Below are positions 15,681 through 25,598 of a DNA stretch of 43,138 bases, piece after piece. Positions within the stretch are counted from its first letter, which is position 1. Each line of letters begins with the position of its first letter. A model generated the notes under the pieces. It did no database searches. It was not told where the DNA came from and worked only from the letters and a program-made list of their open reading frames with translations. Origin of the DNA: a virus; IMG/VR virus record IMGVR_UViG_3300036822_000036, positions 1 through 43,138 of that record. The stretch is one strand, 5' to 3'. The position numbers and the translations under genes are program-made.

Positions 15681-18655
15681 CCACCGCCCTCCAAGTCGCA
15701 GGAGCAACCGCCGAGCCGTCCAGCTTCGCGCCGCTGCACATCAACCGCATGACGACCGGGTTGTGGACCAACTCGAACCCGCTGCGGGATGCGGCCTCGG
15801 CGCTCTACGAAGAGAAGTTCTACGGCGGCAGGCAGGACCGATTAGTGGATGGGGTGAACTGCGAAATATCATCGCGGCTCACGCTGCATCGCCGCGCCGG
15901 ACTGGGTGTTTACAACAAGAATAATTTCCCCCCGATCAAGCGCTTCTATAGCTGGAATACCTTCACCCTCACGGATGAAGCGGTCAAAGTCTTAGCCGAC
16001 ACCGCAGCCGCCGTCTATGACGTGACCGGCGCGAACGATGGCTCGGGAAACGGCGCGAACGCGGTGGTATGGCACAAGGCGGCGGGCGCGACCGACACCT
16101 ACTTTCTCGGCGTGGGGAATACGCTGTTTTTCACCAACGGAAAAGAGAATAAACAGTGGGTCATTCCGACCGGAAGGTGGACGGCGAATACAGCGTATTA
16201 CGCGGGCGACCGGATACTGGACCCGAACGGAAACCAATGGCTCTGCGCGGGGTTCTACCCGAACGCCATCACACAGGCGCAGGTACAGACCACGCAGGGC
16301 GGAAGCGTGGCGACCATCAACGTCACCAGCAATGTCACCGGGATTATGGTGCCGGGTGCGCTCTATGGCACCAGCGTCCCAACCATGAACCGGGTGGTAT
16401 TCCAGCCGTCGCAACTGAACGGCGCGATCATCACATGGAGCAACGTACCGACGAACGTTCCCCTCTTTGCGGCAACGAATATCGGCGGATACTATGTATC
16501 CGTAGCGAGCGCCGGGGGAACCAGCGGAGCCGCCCCCCCTAGTTGGTCGGGCACCTACGTTACCGATAACAACATCCTGTGGGTGAATCAGGGGCCAACG
16601 ATTGTGGACTGGGGCATCCCGGCACCCATCACCCCGCCGAGCGTTTCACAGACCTCCAAGCCCAACCCCTATCCCTCATGGGCAGCGAGTACCGGCTTCT
16701 GCGTGAATACCGCAAGCGGCGCATTCCTCGCGCTCATTGACGAGAACGGCAATATTCAAGTCCTCAAGACGACTCCGGGACTGGTGAGCTTCGGCAAGAC
16801 GGGCGCGAGCGAACCGCCGAGTTGGGCCACCGGAACCGGGGGAATCAACACAACCACCGATGGCGACCTAACGTGGAATTACGGCGGGGCGGGGACATGG
16901 ACGGCAGGCATGACCGTTAGCCCCTATCAGGTGATTGCCGTCACCACTGGTTCCCAAAAGATGCTCTTCCAGAACCAGACCGTAGGCGGGGTTTATGTCG
17001 CTGGACCCACCCCTCCCAATTGGCCCCCCGCCTTGGGCGCAACCGTACAGGATGGCCCGAATGTCGTCTGGATGAATGTCGGACTGCCCCTCAAATGGAC
17101 TGACCTCGGCGCGACCTGTCCGATTTTCTTCCACCCCATCATTCTCGACGCGAACGGCTACCTTCAGAATGTTTTGCAGCCCGGTAAATCCGGCGCTTTG
17201 CCGGGGCCAAACTTCAAGACGCTGCCGGGTGCAATCACCGCCGATGGTACAGCCTCATGGGTCAACGCCGGGGAGTTTGCCGTAGCGCAAACCGGGGCGG
17301 TCCTGTACGGCTACGAGTACATGAATTCCATCACCGTAGACCTCTCGGATATGTCCCCCCCGAGCGTGGCAATCACCCGCAATGAGGGAAACGAAATCAT
17401 CGTGCAAGGACCGGGTTCGGCTTCGGCGCAGACGGACATCATCGTGGTATTCCGTACCCTTCAGGGCGGCTCGACCTTCGGCTATATTGGGCAGCTTCCC
17501 AACCCCGGCGCGGGGCAGACTTGGAGCTTCACCGACATCACTTCGGACGCCGATGTGAACATGGAATGGCAGGCACAGAGAGCGGGCGAAGGGACGGTAT
17601 TGCCCATCGGCGCAAGCTGTTTGGAGTACCACAACGGACACATATTTGCAGCGGTCGGGAACGTGGTGTATGTGTCCTCTGGACCGGACGCGGTGGTGGG
17701 CGGTTCGAGTGGGAATGCGGGCTTTGATACCACCTTTACGGCGCAATCAAAGATCATTCGGTTTTGGGTCAATTCGCTCGGCGTGGCGGTGTTCACGGTA
17801 CGCGATGTTTACATTGTTACCGGGGACGGAACCGACTCTAATCCGTTCGCGATGCAGCGCTGGATATCGAACCTCCCGCTGCTCAATTACGACGCCTTTG
17901 ATGTGAACTTTACGACCCCCTATTTGTTCACCGCGAACCGTACCCTTTTGTCGCTGGACCCGTCCGCTGGAATCGTGGAAATGTCCTTCCCGATTGCAGA
18001 CCTTGTAGCGGCAGGATTCGACCCCGCAAAGTCCACCCTTACCTATCACACGGCGATGACCGGGGAGGCCGCATGGTTCCTCTCGGATGGCTCTGCAAAC
18101 TGGTACAGGTTGTCCCCCATCAACGCCCCGGATTCGGGCTTCAACTGGAACCCGAGAGCGCAGCCTGCGGGGGGATATAGCGCCCTTCAGTCGGTAGAAA
18201 TAGCCCCCGGCGTGAGGGCGTTATTGGTGGGTCCGTCTGCGGGAGGCGGACCCATTCGACAGCGCGATTCCACCACCCATTTAGACACCGGAACTCCGTA
18301 CCCGGCATTCGGAATTATCGGTTCAATCGTGCTCGCCAATCCGGGGCAGTTAGCAGCGCTCGCATGGATAACCATTGAGGCGCAGGGGAACGCCGGGAAA
18401 GCCCCCGCCGTGAGCCTGCTATTGAACGAAACGAACGGTACATACGAAGCCATCCCCCGTACCCACCAAGACCCCCCGAATCTTCCCCCGAGTAAGAGCG
18501 TTCTGTCCAACCGTCACAGCGTACTTCAGGGACAGCGCCCGGTCTGGTGCCGTCACTTCCGAATGCGTCTCGATTGGCCCGCCGAGGATGCAGATAACGA
18601 ACTGCTCACCTACACCGTTTTCGGTCAGATATGGCAGGAATTGAGGAGCGCATAA
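15677..18655 (+). CDS. Large tail protein (tail tubular B-like)
   Basis: 992 residues, overlapping the previous gene by 4 nt. The start (ITRMTTGLW-like INRMTTGLWTNSNPLRDAA, then VDGVNCEISSRLTLHRRAGLGVYN) is the pattern seen in podovirus tail proteins that begin by locating a gene-product ring. Several repeated modules with PPSW/PPNW and TVDWG/VWMN motifs lie between 150 and 560. The second half is beta-rich, consistent with the tail nozzle (T7 gp12-like). It is the largest tail component here. Confidence 0.65.
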   Translation: MTTALQVAGATAEPSSFAPLHINRMTTGLWTNSNPLRDAASALYEEKFYGGRQDRLVDGVNCEISSRLTLHRRAGLGVYNKNNFPPIKRFYSWNTFTLTDEAVKVLADTAAAVYDVTGANDGSGNGANAVVWHKAAGATDTYFLGVGNTLFFTNGKENKQWVIPTGRWTANTAYYAGDRILDPNGNQWLCAGFYPNAITQAQVQTTQGGSVATINVTSNVTGIMVPGALYGTSVPTMNRVVFQPSQLNGAIITWSNVPTNVPLFAATNIGGYYVSVASAGGTSGAAPPSWSGTYVTDNNILWVNQGPTIVDWGIPAPITPPSVSQTSKPNPYPSWAASTGFCVNTASGAFLALIDENGNIQVLKTTPGLVSFGKTGASEPPSWATGTGGINTTTDGDLTWNYGGAGTWTAGMTVSPYQVIAVTTGSQKMLFQNQTVGGVYVAGPTPPNWPPALGATVQDGPNVVWMNVGLPLKWTDLGATCPIFFHPIILDANGYLQNVLQPGKSGALPGPNFKTLPGAITADGTASWVNAGEFAVAQTGAVLYGYEYMNSITVDLSDMSPPSVAITRNEGNEIIVQGPGSASAQTDIIVVFRTLQGGSTFGYIGQLPNPGAGQTWSFTDITSDADVNMEWQAQRAGEGTVLPIGASCLEYHNGHIFAAVGNVVYVSSGPDAVVGGSSGNAGFDTTFTAQSKIIRFWVNSLGVAVFTVRDVYIVTGDGTDSNPFAMQRWISNLPLLNYDAFDVNFTTPYLFTANRTLLSLDPSAGIVEMSFPIADLVAAGFDPAKSTLTYHTAMTGEAAWFLSDGSANWYRLSPINAPDSGFNWNPRAQPAGGYSALQSVEIAPGVRALLVGPSAGGGPIRQRDSTTHLDTGTPYPAFGIIGSIVLANPGQLAALAWITIEAQGNAGKAPAVSLLLNETNGTYEAIPRTHQDPPNLPPSKSVLSNRHSVLQGQRPVWCRHFRMRLDWPAEDADNELLTYTVFGQIWQELRSA

Positions 18656-18901
18656 ATGCCGAACATAAACCAGCTACGCAACCCGGATATGAACGGCTGG
18701 ACCCCGGTACAGATGGCGCAGGCAAGTACCCCTTCGATGCCCGAGATTGACCGGATAAGCAACCCCAACCGCTCCCCCTTTATGCGGGCGTCCATGCCCC
18801 TCGCGGCGTCCACCAACGACGCGCTGGACCGCCAGTTTTACAACGGCGCAAGCGTACCCACCTACCGCATTCTGCCCGCCAAAAGAGGGAGCGATACCTA
18901 G
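18656..18901 (+). CDS. Hypothetical small virion-region protein
   Basis: 81 residues, starting right after the tail gene. Rich in Asn, Pro, Met and Ser with no predicted helix bundle. Function unknown. Confidence 0.6.
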   Translation: MPNINQLRNPDMNGWTPVQMAQASTPSMPEIDRISNPNRSPFMRASMPLAASTNDALDRQFYNGASVPTYRILPAKRGSDT

Positions 18902-19393
18902 ATGAAACCCACCTTCTATTTCGGCGAATACACGGTGCGCCCGGTCGGACCGGGCGACCATGCCTATATTGATACCCTCATTGCCGCCGACCCCTACCAC
19001 GCCGAAGCGATGGATGCCGGATGGTTCATGTTCGAAGGTCCGGGTGAGGACGCATGGGCGATTGAGGATAAGCAGGGTAGGGTAGTGCTGTACTTCAAGA
19101 CGCGGACGGCGGTGCGGCTGTTCATCCAGTTCGGCGAACAGGATTCGAGCGTCAACCGGAATGTCCTCAAGCAGGGCATGGAGTGGCTTGAAGGCATCCT
19201 CCTCGGAAACCAGATTCGAGAGGTCATCTTCGACACCCGTAACCCGGTTTTGGAGGCGATGGCGAAAAAGCGGCTGCGCTTCTCCGAGAGTGGCCCCGGA
19301 ACCCTCTGCAAGACATTACCCTCGCCTGAGTCCATGAGGCTCGCGGAGGGGCGTTGGCACCACCAGCCAACGGCATCTCAGGAGGGAGGGTAA
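18902..19393 (+). CDS. GNAT-fold-like protein (internal virion protein A position)
   Basis: 163 residues. The order of strands and helices (YTVRPVGPGDHAYIDTLIAAD, then AWAIEDKQGRVVLYFKTRTAVRLFIQF, VFDTRNPVLEAMAKKRLRFSESG) looks like an N-acetyltransferase fold. In T7-like phages a gene of this type sits between tail and internal core genes. The acetyl-CoA loop is not clear, so it may be structural only. Its last codons run through the ACCANCA-loop hairpin. Confidence 0.55.
   Translation: MKPTFYFGEYTVRPVGPGDHAYIDTLIAADPYHAEAMDAGWFMFEGPGEDAWAIEDKQGRVVLYFKTRTAVRLFIQFGEQDSSVNRNVLKQGMEWLEGILLGNQIREVIFDTRNPVLEAMAKKRLRFSESGPGTLCKTLPSPESMRLAEGRWHHQPTASQEGG
19352..19374 (+). repeat. ACCANCA-loop hairpin, copy 1
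   Basis: CGTTGGC ACCACCA GCCAACG. It lies at the end of one gene and 25 nt before the ATG of the next, just ahead of a GGAGGGAGG ribosome site. Close copies are at 35560 and 40426. Confidence 0.6.
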
Positions 19394-19398
19394 GTCCT

Positions 19399-20154
19399 AT
19401 GTGCGGAGCCGACCAGAGCCAAAAGGATATCGAACAGCAGCAGCAGCAATTCTATAAAACGCTGAACGATAACTACACCACCATGTTCGGGCAGCAGCAG
19501 CAGGTTCTCAGCGCTCTTACCAGCACGTTTCAGCCCATTCTTCAGGCTGGACCGTATCAAGCCGGATACTCCCCCACTGCGGAGACTGCCATCAATACGC
19601 AGTCCAGCGAGAACGTCGCGCAGAACTACGCCGCCGCGCAGAAAGCCACCGCGCAGGTGCTTGCCGCTCGCGGGGGCGATACCCTGCTTCCATCCAGCGT
19701 CAACGCCAACATCCTCGCGAACAACGCCAATCAATACGCCGCGCAGCGGGCGGCGGCACTCAATCAGAACACCGTCAACAATTACCAGCTTGGCTATCAG
19801 AACTGGACCACCGCCGCGAACGCGCTCTCATCGGTTGCCGGACTACAGAACCCCAACGCTTACGCAGGCTCGGCAACCGGGGCGGGTCAGGCGGCGGCTA
19901 CCAGCGCCAACAATATCGCGCAGCAAAGCAACTCCGTATGGAATGCCGCCATCGGTGCGGCGGGTGCGCTCGGCGGGGCGGCGCTCGGCAATCCGGCAGG
20001 GCTGGCAAGTCTGTGGAGTGGTGCGAAGACGGCGGGAGCAGGCGGCACCTACAACCCCACCAGCGGGCTGTTCAATATGTTCCCAACCAAGGGCACCGTA
20101 CCCTTCGCCACCGGCAGCGGCTACACGGCAGGCAATCCACTGGGAATGAGCTAG
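19399..20154 (+). CDS. Internal virion protein, gp14-like
   Basis: 251 residues from ATG 19399 (GGAGGGAGG upstream); an in-frame ATG at 19354 lies inside the hairpin. The start MCGADQSQKD, a Gln-rich coiled coil, then Ala/Asn/Gln-rich helices and a Gly/Ala hydrophobic stretch (AIGAAGALGGAALG) resemble the smaller ejected core proteins of T7-type phages (gp14), which insert into the outer membrane during DNA entry. Confidence 0.6.
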   Translation: MCGADQSQKDIEQQQQQFYKTLNDNYTTMFGQQQQVLSALTSTFQPILQAGPYQAGYSPTAETAINTQSSENVAQNYAAAQKATAQVLAARGGDTLLPSSVNANILANNANQYAAQRAAALNQNTVNNYQLGYQNWTTAANALSSVAGLQNPNAYAGSATGAGQAAATSANNIAQQSNSVWNAAIGAAGALGGAALGNPAGLASLWSGAKTAGAGGTYNPTSGLFNMFPTKGTVPFATGSGYTAGNPLGMS

Positions 20155-20166
20155 GGAGGCATCAAC

Positions 20167-21972
20167 ATGGGCGGAATACCAGCACTTCTAACACCCCCGA
20201 GTACCGACCCGCAGGCGAACATGCAGCCGCCGCCGAACTTCACGCAGACCGACCCCACACAGCAAGGTCCAGTCCCGAATCCGCCCCCGCCGCAGGCACC
20301 CCCGCAGGACCAGTCCAGCGTGACCGTGACCGCCCCCAATACGCAGCAAATGGCGCAGGGCGACCCCATGATGCAGGCCGCTGCGGTCCACCATTCCCGC
20401 ATGGCCGATGCGCTCAACGCGGTGGCGAATCATCTCGGCGGTAGCAAGACAATGCACATTGTTCCGAACTCGGATGGTTCCTATGACGTGCATCAGATGG
20501 ACGCTACGCCGGGGGAGAAATGGGGCAGGATTGCGGCGGCTGCATTGCAGGGAGCGGCCAAGGGTTTTGCCGCTGGACAGGGACCGGGAGGAGGGGCTAA
20601 AGCGCTCGCTGCGGGGGTACAGGCGGGTACAGATTTGTCGCAGCAAGCACAGGATAAAACCCTCACATTAGCCGAGAAGATGAACGACCAGAACATGAAG
20701 CGGAAGATGTTCAATGCGAACATGGCGATGATGGACCAGCAGCTAATTTCGTCCAAGTTTGCCAACGAAAAGAACCCCATTGTCTTCGCCCAACAGGTAC
20801 GGGATAACAACGCTAAATTCGCCCTCATGATGCGCGATGCGGGGGCTGTTTATACCGGAAGCTTCAAGGACCAAAAGGAGATGGCGGCGCATGGAATGGA
20901 CCCCCAAAACATGCAGGGGCACACCGGGCAGGATGGCATGTATGCCCCGATTGGGACGTTCAACCCGGACGGTACGCAGCTAGGTTTTGACGGGTGGGTG
21001 CTGCCGGAAGACAAGCGCAAACAACTCAACACCAAGCCCATCGACATGCAAACCTACATCCCCGACCCGCAGAAACCCGGCTCGCTGAAAGAGGGTAAGT
21101 TGCTGCACTGGGATGCAGGCGGCATCTCGGGCGAAGACCTTACCGCGACCATCAAGGATGAGCAAAACAAGGAAGCTCTGTACACGAATACCGGGTACAG
21201 CGCCGCCAATGCAGCCGCCGAAACAGCCATCAAAAAAGACCTCGAACCCTCGGAGATTGCCAAGAACTATGGGGAGGCGGCGGGGCACAAATCGGACCAG
21301 CAGGGAACATGGAGCCTAGTTGAACAGGATGGACAACCCATGCTGCTCAACAATAAGACGCGGGAGATGTCCCCGGCACCGGGCGTTGGCCACTTCGGTA
21401 CAGCAGCGAAGGCGCAGGCCGCGCTCGATAAGCGCTATGGGGGAATCCAGAAGTCAATCCGGTTCGCGAATGCGTATGAGGCGGCAGGAGCGGCGGACCC
21501 CAAGAAATTCACTGGACCGGAAGACGAGGCGTTGCAGGACCAGTATTTCAACGCCATCAAACCCGACTCCGGGTTCCGCATGACGCAGACGCAAATCGAC
21601 CAACTACAAAACGGGCGCAACTGGATGCAGTCCGTACAGGGCAAGGCGTATCACGCTCGCTATGGAGTCTGGTTCCCGCCACAGCAGAGACAGCAGATTA
21701 TCCAGACCATGCGCGACGTTGCGGCGGCGAATGGACTGGACGCGCAAGGGAACTACACGCCGAACGCCGAAATCGAACCGGGCACCACGCTCGGCAGCGT
21801 GGTAGGCGGCGGGACAGGCGGGGTGCAGAATCCTCCACCCGCTGCTACGAACCCTCGCGGTGCCGCCGTGCAGCGTCCCCCCGGCGCAACGATGGAATAC
21901 ACCGACCCGCAGGGCAGCGTAACCGGATGGGCAGTGAACGGGAAATTTGTGGCAAGACCCCCGGAGAGATAA
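20167..21972 (+). CDS. Large internal virion protein
   Basis: 601 residues. A Pro/Gln-rich N-terminus (about 1-60), long helical segments rich in Ala and Gln, and a Gly/Pro-rich tail. Size and place after the gp14-like gene match the first large ejection protein (gp15-like). No enzymatic motif is visible. Function inferred from gene order. Confidence 0.55.
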   Translation: MGGIPALLTPPSTDPQANMQPPPNFTQTDPTQQGPVPNPPPPQAPPQDQSSVTVTAPNTQQMAQGDPMMQAAAVHHSRMADALNAVANHLGGSKTMHIVPNSDGSYDVHQMDATPGEKWGRIAAAALQGAAKGFAAGQGPGGGAKALAAGVQAGTDLSQQAQDKTLTLAEKMNDQNMKRKMFNANMAMMDQQLISSKFANEKNPIVFAQQVRDNNAKFALMMRDAGAVYTGSFKDQKEMAAHGMDPQNMQGHTGQDGMYAPIGTFNPDGTQLGFDGWVLPEDKRKQLNTKPIDMQTYIPDPQKPGSLKEGKLLHWDAGGISGEDLTATIKDEQNKEALYTNTGYSAANAAAETAIKKDLEPSEIAKNYGEAAGHKSDQQGTWSLVEQDGQPMLLNNKTREMSPAPGVGHFGTAAKAQAALDKRYGGIQKSIRFANAYEAAGAADPKKFTGPEDEALQDQYFNAIKPDSGFRMTQTQIDQLQNGRNWMQSVQGKAYHARYGVWFPPQQRQQIIQTMRDVAAANGLDAQGNYTPNAEIEPGTTLGSVVGGGTGGVQNPPPAATNPRGAAVQRPPGATMEYTDPQGSVTGWAVNGKFVARPPER

Positions 21973-21975
21973 GCG

Positions 21976-24246
21976 ATGGATGTCGAAGGCGTACCGCCCG
22001 GCATGACCGGAACTCCGATTGAAGGCGTACCCCCCGGCATGACCGGAACCCCGATTGGCGGCGGGGATGGAGGAGTGCAGGGCGTACCCCCCGGCATGAC
22101 CGCCACGCCGATTCAGGGTGTGCCCCCCGGCATGACCGCCACGCCGATCAACGGCGCTGCTACACCCCCCGCGCCGCCGCAGACATTCCGGGAGCGCCTG
22201 AATGCAGGACTCAGCGATTTGTGGGATGGAAAAGACGTAGACCCCATGAGCAACATGGCCATCGGCTTTCTCAAGCAGAGCATGGGAGGAGTAGGCGGGT
22301 TGCTGAAGCTGGTAAACGATCACTTCGCCAAGTCGGGCGATATGTCCGATGTGATGGACTACCTCAAGGCTCATCCCAACGCCAGCCCCGAAGAGGCGGG
22401 CGATGCCGTCAAGAGTGGTTTTCGCGGAGCGACCTCTACGCAGGCCCATGCGAAACAAGCCGCCCGCGCCGACTGGCTTCTGCGCAACTCGGATGCGAAG
22501 GGCTTCTTTCAGGGCGCAGGCGGACTCGGCGAGAACATGGCCGAAATCTCGGGGCTGCTCGCAGCGGGCGCACCCGAGGTAGCAGGCTTGCCCGCGAGCG
22601 AAATCGCGGGCGAAGTCGCAAAGACGTGGAAGACGCTGGAGGGGAGCGGGTTGGGGAGCCGTCTCGCTCGGGCGGGGTGGGCGGCGATGAAGAGCGCGGG
22701 CGAGCAGTATGCGCAAACCTACCTGCATACTGGCGGCGATGCCGACCAAGCCGGAACCTCGGCGCTGATTGCAGCACCGCTCGGCGCGGCGGGGCAGGGC
22801 GTGGGCGAAGCCTACGACTTCTTAGGCAAAGCCGCCAAGGAAGTCGCGCCCGTAGAACGGGAATTGGAAGGGGCACCGTTTACGCAACTGGCTTCGGAAT
22901 TCAAGGATAGTAGCGGCTCGCCCTCGGCCCCGGAGCGAGCGCAGCAGTTCAGGATTGAGGACAATCCCCAGTTATTGCACGACCGCACCGAAGCGTTCAA
23001 GCAGATGCAAACCAACCTCGCCAAACGGGGCGTGGTGCAGGCGATACAGGATACCAACGAGGCGGTGGCGGGCGCGGGGGTCGGTGAGAACATCGCCCCA
23101 ACGATGGAGCAGGCGAATTGGCGCTACATCCCCCCGGATGGTTCGACCTCGCTCGAAGCGCCCGAGGCTCGCAAGGCGATGGACGCCATCAAAGAACAAT
23201 GGCTCGGCAAAGAGACAACGCCCGACGAAGACACGAAGTTTTCGCAAGCCTATGACGACATCCGTAATCAACTCGCCCGCAACGATACTTACCAAGCCTC
23301 GCAACCATTTCAGTTACATGATGCGCAGGCGCTCGCTCGCGGCGTAGAGACATGGCGCGATGCCGGGAACACGATGGATACACTGGCGCAGGCGAAGATG
23401 AAGCAGGCGGGACTCTCGCAGGAATTTCAAAAGCTCGTACAGGCGCGTGATGATGCGCGAACGGCGTACATCAAATCGCTCGATAGCCCCGACTATAACG
23501 ACCGCATTGCCGCACAGCAGACAGCGCGGGAGGCCCGCAAAAACATACTGGCATTCGTCCGCGATAAGGGGACGCAGCCGGACGCCAACAAGGTCATCAT
23601 CCAGCGGGCGGAAGAGGAGCAGAAGATTGCCAATGCGTTCCATGATTTACATGACACCATCGAAGGCCACTACTCCATGAGCGAACAGGCCGAGAAAGAA
23701 ATCGCGGAAGGCGGATACACGCGACCGCAAACGATTCGGCGCACTGGTTCGCTCGCGGACGATATTGAACAAATCCGGCAGGCACACGGTGACGTGCTGA
23801 ATCCGCTCATCGGAGACAAGGCGCTGTCCCACACGATTGAGTTGGGCGACCTGCTCAAGACGCAACCGGGCGCGGATAAGAGCGAAGGTCTATTTGAAAG
23901 CCTGCTTACCCACATGCGGCGGCAGGCGCATCTAGGCCCGGTTCGGATGGCGTTGAGCATGGGCAGTCCTTACGCCGCTGTCACCTATATGTTGAGCCAT
24001 TCGCTTGCAGGAGCCGGGGGCGCTCTCGCTGTGGGCGCGGCGCACGGACAGTATTTACGTTTTCTGCGTAAGGTGGCGACCAACCCCGAGGCGAGCAGCG
24101 CCTTTCTGGATGCGGTGAAGAGCGCCAAGCCGGTCACGGAACTTGGCCCGAAGCTGGCGCGAATCTTTGGGGTAGCGGGTTCCGCTGCGGGAAGAGATGA
24201 ATTGCCAGCACCAACATTGCAGCCGGGAGGAGCAAGTGCTCAGTGA
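21976..24246 (+). CDS. Large internal virion protein with N-terminal repeats
   Basis: 756 residues. It begins with four copies of (E/Q)GVPPGMTxTPI, followed by long helices and coiled coil (350-600) and a hydrophobic stretch near 665-690 (YAAVTYMLSHSLAGAGGALAVG). It lies where gp16-like ejection proteins are found, but no transglycosylase motif is seen. It may form the channel that delivers DNA. The function is inferred from context. Confidence 0.55.
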   Translation: MDVEGVPPGMTGTPIEGVPPGMTGTPIGGGDGGVQGVPPGMTATPIQGVPPGMTATPINGAATPPAPPQTFRERLNAGLSDLWDGKDVDPMSNMAIGFLKQSMGGVGGLLKLVNDHFAKSGDMSDVMDYLKAHPNASPEEAGDAVKSGFRGATSTQAHAKQAARADWLLRNSDAKGFFQGAGGLGENMAEISGLLAAGAPEVAGLPASEIAGEVAKTWKTLEGSGLGSRLARAGWAAMKSAGEQYAQTYLHTGGDADQAGTSALIAAPLGAAGQGVGEAYDFLGKAAKEVAPVERELEGAPFTQLASEFKDSSGSPSAPERAQQFRIEDNPQLLHDRTEAFKQMQTNLAKRGVVQAIQDTNEAVAGAGVGENIAPTMEQANWRYIPPDGSTSLEAPEARKAMDAIKEQWLGKETTPDEDTKFSQAYDDIRNQLARNDTYQASQPFQLHDAQALARGVETWRDAGNTMDTLAQAKMKQAGLSQEFQKLVQARDDARTAYIKSLDSPDYNDRIAAQQTAREARKNILAFVRDKGTQPDANKVIIQRAEEEQKIANAFHDLHDTIEGHYSMSEQAEKEIAEGGYTRPQTIRRTGSLADDIEQIRQAHGDVLNPLIGDKALSHTIELGDLLKTQPGADKSEGLFESLLTHMRRQAHLGPVRMALSMGSPYAAVTYMLSHSLAGAGGALAVGAAHGQYLRFLRKVATNPEASSAFLDAVKSAKPVTELGPKLARIFGVAGSAAGRDELPAPTLQPGGASAQ
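21985..22149 (+). repeat. Four 36-bp coding repeats
   Basis: Copies at 21985-22020, 22021-22056, 22078-22113 and 22114-22149, in two adjacent pairs separated by 21 bp. Each encodes (E/Q)GVPPGMTxTPI. The two copies within a pair are more alike than copies of different pairs, which suggests a duplication of a duplication. Confidence 0.9.
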
Positions 24247-24946
24247 ATTCAAATCGAATATGCCGCGTAGCACTGGCAGCTATGACGAAGAGATGGAGGC
24301 GCGTCAAAGCTACGAGAACCCGCCTGAATTCCAACCCGGCGAGAAAGCCGTAAACGCCGAGGAAGCCATCGGTATTCGCGCCGAATACAACTATGCTGCC
24401 GCCGCGTCCCGGCGCTGGAAAGAACAAAAGCATTTCATGGGCAAAGAGAACGAGGCCATGCGCTTCGTCAATATCAAATCGCCCCATACCGTCTTCCGGC
24501 AACTGCAACGCGCCGGGGTGGACGCCCGCATCGAAGCGCCGCACTTCGATGTGTGGATGCCGGACGACAAGACCGGGCTGCTTATCCGGGTGCGCAAGGA
24601 ACGCAGCGTGGGGCGGCTGTGGCTGCACGATGACGCGGTAGAGGACAGGGTTGGGGTGAGTGCATGGGTGTGGGAGAAAGGGCAGCGTATCCGCAAGATG
24701 GTGACGACGTTGCAGTACCCCTATGGACCGGAGTGGAGCCTTATGCGCTTCGACCAATTCAACGTCCCGCAGGCTGAGAAGTATCGCGGCTGGCGCACCG
24801 CCATGCTGCAACTCATTCTCGCCGGGGTGCTCACCGAAGAGGAAGTCAACCGCGCTTTCGGCCCGGTTCCGCTCGGCCCGGTATCGCTCTTGTATCGGCA
24901 GCATCTCTACAGCCATCGGCGGCGGCTCGCGGGGGTGGTCCAATGA
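24236..24946 (+). CDS. Hypothetical virion-region protein
   Basis: 236 residues from GTG 24236, which has GGGAGGAG 6 nt upstream and overlaps the previous stop by 11 nt. Mixed fold with strands in the middle (FDVWMPDDKTGLLIRVRKE, RLWLHDD). No family recognised. Its place before the lysin suggests virion assembly or host entry. Confidence 0.6.
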   Translation: MLSEFKSNMPRSTGSYDEEMEARQSYENPPEFQPGEKAVNAEEAIGIRAEYNYAAAASRRWKEQKHFMGKENEAMRFVNIKSPHTVFRQLQRAGVDARIEAPHFDVWMPDDKTGLLIRVRKERSVGRLWLHDDAVEDRVGVSAWVWEKGQRIRKMVTTLQYPYGPEWSLMRFDQFNVPQAEKYRGWRTAMLQLILAGVLTEEEVNRAFGPVPLGPVSLLYRQHLYSHRRRLAGVVQ

Positions 24947-25164
24947 ATGTAGTCCCAATGAGAACGGACACCACTGATGCCATCCGTGGCGAGCTTGCGA
25001 AGGCGGGAGAGAAAGTGGAAGAGTGCGACACAATCCTGATAATCATGGAGCGGCGGACTGGCGGATTGCTCTACTTCGCCAATGACAGCGCGACACTTGC
25101 AGGCATGAACTGGCTCTGTGACAGCATGAAGCACCAACTTCACAAGATGGCGGCAGAACAATGA
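24943..25164 (+). CDS. Hypothetical protein
   Basis: 73 residues; ATGA overlap with the previous gene. A helix, a beta hairpin (DTILIIMERRTGGLLYFAND) and a C-terminal helix. It sits directly before the lysin gene and overlaps it by 4 nt. There is no membrane segment, so it is not an obvious holin. Confidence 0.6.
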   Translation: MNVVPMRTDTTDAIRGELAKAGEKVEECDTILIIMERRTGGLLYFANDSATLAGMNWLCDSMKHQLHKMAAEQ

Positions 25165-25589
25165 CCTACGAGAATTTCATTAAGGCCAAGCTGCTCGAAT
25201 TCGCCGCCCGCGAAGCGTTCCACTTCGGGGGCACCGATGCCATGTGCGCGGTCGCGCAGGTCATCTACAACCGCGTACAGGCGGGATGGGGCGACTGGCT
25301 GCAAGTCATCAATACCGCCGACAAATTTCAAGGGACAGCCACCGACCCGTTCACGGTGGACCCCAAGGACATGAGCTTCCGGCGAATGCTGGTGCTCATC
25401 GACAGCATCTATCACGGACTCGGCGAAGACGGATGCGGGGTGAACATCGCCACCGAACAGGGCGACAAGCGAGCGCTCTACTACGCCGACCTGAAGAATT
25501 TGAATTGTCCTTGGTTCCGCGAAAACATTCTGCGCAAGGATGCGCATAGGTATCTTGCCAGCGTAGCCCAACTGTCCTTTTTTGCGTGA
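25161..25589 (+). CDS. Cell-wall hydrolase, SleB-like endolysin
   Basis: 142 residues. REAFHFGG then AMCAVAQVIYNRVQAG closely follows the SleB/Hydrolase_2 pattern (E-A-..G..AVA-V.-NR), with the Glu near residue 17 as the probable catalytic acid. These enzymes cut the glycan strand of peptidoglycan. There is no signal peptide, so it would need a holin or act from the virion. It overlaps the previous gene by 4 nt. Confidence 0.7.
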   Translation: MTYENFIKAKLLEFAAREAFHFGGTDAMCAVAQVIYNRVQAGWGDWLQVINTADKFQGTATDPFTVDPKDMSFRRMLVLIDSIYHGLGEDGCGVNIATEQGDKRALYYADLKNLNCPWFRENILRKDAHRYLASVAQLSFFA

Positions 25590-25598
25590 GGTGGAAAC

